Positions 19,211-21,143 of a DNA stretch of 21,143 bases are shown here, one piece after another. The position numbers and the translations under genes are program-made. The notes beneath the pieces were generated by a model. That model saw nothing but the letters and a program-made list of their open reading frames with translations. It did no database searches and was not told where the DNA came from. Origin of the DNA: Euplotes cf. woodruffi 2 WChen-2021. Its lineage: Eukaryota > Ciliophora > Spirotrichea > Euplotida > Euplotidae. The stretch covers positions 1 to 21,143 of the forward strand of contig JAGYYN010025710.1 of NCBI GenBank assembly GCA_021441665.1, written 5' to 3'. Position 1 is the stretch's first letter. Every line of letters starts with the position of its first letter.

Positions 19211-20679
19211 GGACTTTAGAATCAAGGAAACTAGAGTTAACGATTATAAGTTTGGAGAACCCAGAGTGCCTTCTTCTCCCCAAGGCAAGATGAGAAGCAA
19301 GGGGTTTAATGAGCTTGCTCAGGTCGTCAATCAAGATGATAGTGGAGACGATTATATAACAAAGCGGATGAAGAGCAACAACCTTATGGTTAATCAAGCA
19401 ATGAGTAAACGCAGGGCAAGTCACTTTTGTAGTAATACTAACGACTTGATGAAGTTTGCAAATGAACAAGCCGGTTTTTCATCTGCGTCTAAGTCGAATA
19501 TAAAAACAACACTTCGAAGGTCATTTTTAGACACTCAAAATTTCAAGGGTGTTCACAAGTCCAGCATTAATAAGTCCAAAGCTAAAAACCAGGACGATGA
19601 TAACAACAGCATCGGCACTGATTACTCTGACGATGATGTAAAAGAGATGGAATACCGTCAGAGAAATAAAGAGCTTTACAAAATACTTAAATAAAATCGG
19701 AGTTTGTGTGATCCCAGATCCTCGAATAAAAACTGCAGACAACTTGCCGTACTTCGCTATTATCCAAGACGACATTCGGGAGAAGAACCAGAGCAGTAAC
19801 AAGAGTTCTGATAAATAAAGGCAAGAGCCAAAATCGTGACTTTGATATCTCTCATTTTAAGTCAATCGACTTCTTTTCGTTTCTGAATGCGCAGTCTATG
19901 CAAAAGAACAAAAAGGTTAAGAAGTCGCCATCTTTACAAAAGCGGCACAAAAACAGCAAATACTCAGGACTGAGCTCGTCAATGGGTCAAAGAGAAGACA
20001 AGGAGGTTCTTGACAAGATCAACGTCATCTACATGGAAGGAGAGGAGAAACTGAAGAAGAGCGCTCATGAAAAGGAACTCATTAACTTACTTGAGTCGAG
20101 CCACACCGGCACGAAAATATATGACATCCCCGACACGCAGAACTCGATAAGACTCGCGATGCAAAAGGGAGTCAGGAAATCAGTAAATGTAGATAAATTT
20201 CTAAAATAACGCGATTGGAGACAATCGAGTGTTGAATCAAAACTTCCTCGGAAGCAATGTTTCCTTTGAACGAGGAGTCACAGGCATCCACAAGTTGCTT
20301 AGCTCTTCAAGCGGCCAAAAGAACGAGCTCAGAGACTTCATGATTGAAAAACTGCAAGAAGAAAGCTTAAAATAAAATGAAGCAGCGAAGAGTAAGTGTT
20401 GAAGGCGGAAAAAGTAAAGAAACCCCATCATCAACAAATCTTCCTTTCATCGCAACATCTAACAACAAAAAGCTTCAAGCAGCTTATATGAAGGAAAAGC
20501 GTAAGCTTGAGCTTGAAATGCTGAAGTTAAATGAAAAAATTGGAACGACTGCGAAGATTCTAAACCTGATCCGCTATGATAAAAGCCCGACTCCTATTTA
20601 CAAGTTTAAAGAGTTCAAAGAGAAAATAGCATTGATGAACAAGTACAAAGATACTAAGAAAGACAATAAAAATACCTAA
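19209..20679 (+). CDS. Unrecognised basic protein needing four +1 frameshifts
   Basis: Single uninterrupted gene with no intron, starting at ATG 19209. It runs through five overlapping frames joined by +1 shifts at TAA 19692, 19816, 20207 and 20373; 488 aa. Every join is AAA-TAA followed by A or C, and each downstream frame is open immediately after the shift. The protein is hydrophilic, rich in Lys, Ser and Asn, with no signal peptide or membrane segment. It has an acidic patch (KNQDDDNNSIGTDYSDDD) and a C-terminal helical stretch (KLQAAYMKEKRKLELEMLKL). I do not recognise a family. It needs the most recoding of any gene here, about one shift per 120 codons. Confidence 0.75.
19689..19695 (+). 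other. +1 frameshift site AAA-TAA-A, gene 8 (first)
   Basis: The frame ends LYKILK at AAA TAA. The +1 frame continues AAA ATC GGA GTT TGT GTG. Confidence 0.8.
19813..19819 (+). other. +1 frameshift site AAA-TAA-A, gene 8 (second)
   Basis: The frame ends NKSSDK at AAA TAA. The +1 frame continues AAA GGC AAG AGC CAA and is open for 129 codons. Confidence 0.8.
20204..20210 (+). other. +1 frameshift site AAA-TAA-C, gene 8 (third)
   Basis: The frame ends NVDKFLK at AAA TAA. The +1 frame continues AAC GCG ATT GGA GAC. Confidence 0.8.
20370..20376 (+). other. +1 frameshift site AAA-TAA-A, gene 8 (fourth)
   Basis: The frame ends QEESLK at AAA TAA. The +1 frame continues AAA ATG AAG CAG CGA to the final TAA at 20677-20679. 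The ATG right after the shift means a separate small gene is a possible alternative. Confidence 0.7.
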
Positions 20680-21116
20680 CTGCTAAATTGTAGACTTGAA
20701 AGCAACCTTGAGTTATAGCATCAACCAAAATTACTATGCTCACTTATATTTTAGATCAAAAATAATTTACAATTTTTTCAAATTTATTTTTGATTTTTCA
20801 CAAAAAAAATTCTAGATAAAAACTAAAAAAATATGAGGGGTTGATTTTTGGGATTGGAAAAAAATTTAATTTTGGTGATTTTAGAGGATTTTTTGGAATT
20901 TTAAAAGGAAAATTCGGACATTTTAGAGTTAATTGAGTTGATGAGGAATAAAATAAGATATAGATGGATGTATTAAAAATGAATTGAAGAGAGAAAGTCG
21001 AGATTACTGTTATTAAATAGAAATTGGTGACTTTGAATTTAAAAATTTATGGCTAAAGTTATTTTGAAAGTTTTCAACTAGAAAATCATATACAAGTATA
21101 AATTTGATAAACAAAA
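20680..21116. other. 3' flank of gene 8, C-poor on the plus strand
   Basis: No gene is seen. From 20824 to 20998 the plus strand has only two C but many G, echoing the C-free flank after gene 2. This is followed by AT-rich sequence up to the primer. Confidence 0.6.
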
Positions 21117-21143
21117 CTCCACACTACCTCAACCATCACTCAC
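21117..21143 (-). other. MALBAC amplification primer, right end
   Basis: The last 27 bases are the exact reverse complement of positions 1-27. Read inward on the minus strand, the next five bases are TTTTG followed by TTT, again the N5-TTT layout of the MALBAC primer. The window is therefore bounded by primer at both ends, and native sequence runs only from about 28 to 21116. Confidence 0.95.

Noticed and set aside
2196-20376. Pseudogenes, because many genes are interrupted by TAA codons
   Set aside because: The interruptions are almost all AAA-TAA with an immediate open +1 frame, and conserved domains run across them, as expected for Euplotes recoding.
1-21143. Linear transposon or Polinton-like element bounded by 27-bp terminal inverted repeats
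   Set aside because: The repeat equals an amplification primer with its random and TTT positions, and the cargo is ordinary cellular genes. No transposase, integrase, polymerase or capsid gene is present.
1-21143. Telomere repeats, tRNA or rRNA genes, CRISPR arrays
   Set aside because: None were seen on reading both strands. No C4A4 or G4T4 run and no regular repeat-spacer array is present; a covariance-model search for small RNAs was not possible.

Overview
This window reads as germline-type (micronuclear) DNA of a Euplotes-like ciliate that was amplified with MALBAC primers before sequencing. Three observations support the organism call. First, UGA is read as cysteine: in the NMD3 gene two in-frame UGA codons fall on cysteines of the animal protein, one of them a zinc ligand, and UGA also supplies cysteines of the aspartic protease; UAA and UAG are the stops. 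Second, the genes contain many in-frame AAA-UAA sites where the protein continues in the +1 frame, the hallmark of Euplotes translation. Third, about 32 introns can be inferred, most only 24-45 nt long with GTAAG- or GTACG-like donors. No C4A4/G4T4 telomere is present, yet eight genes lie on one molecule. This fits unfragmented germline DNA better than gene-sized macronuclear chromosomes. The perfect 27-bp inverted repeat at the two ends is the MALBAC primer, not biology.

Layout: gene 1 (minus, 54-1358) is a pepsin-like aspartic protease with a signal peptide and a probable C-terminal membrane anchor. Gene 2 (plus, 1672-2913) is a charged protein with a ciliate-type SP..IEAC..G motif and two or three frameshifts. 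Gene 3 (3576-8240) is a large EF-hand/WD40 protein with three frameshifts and eleven inferred exons. Gene 4 (8559-10602) is NMD3, the 60S export adaptor, with seven exons. Gene 5 (10687-13603) is a TMEM63/OSCA-type channel with three frameshifts. Gene 6 (13848-16348) is a coiled-coil protein with one frameshift. Gene 7 (16602-18963) is TCF25/Rqc1, a ribosome quality-control factor. Gene 8 (19209-20679) is an unrecognised basic protein that needs four frameshifts and has no intron. Most intergenic gaps are about 245-320 bp, except 84 bp between NMD3 and the channel gene and 662 bp between genes 2 and 3.

The genes do not form a pathway. Genes 4 and 7 both act on the 60S ribosomal subunit, which is probably coincidence. 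The larger interest is architectural: 13 well-supported +1 frameshift sites, all at UAA and 12 of 13 after an AAA codon, while no proposed real stop follows AAA. A 221-nt stretch without any C downstream of gene 2 faces a G-poor stretch upstream of gene 3, with Euplotes chromosome-breakage-like motifs between them. Two insertions could be internal eliminated sequences. Exon joins, frames and lengths were worked out by hand and have not been confirmed by transcript data.
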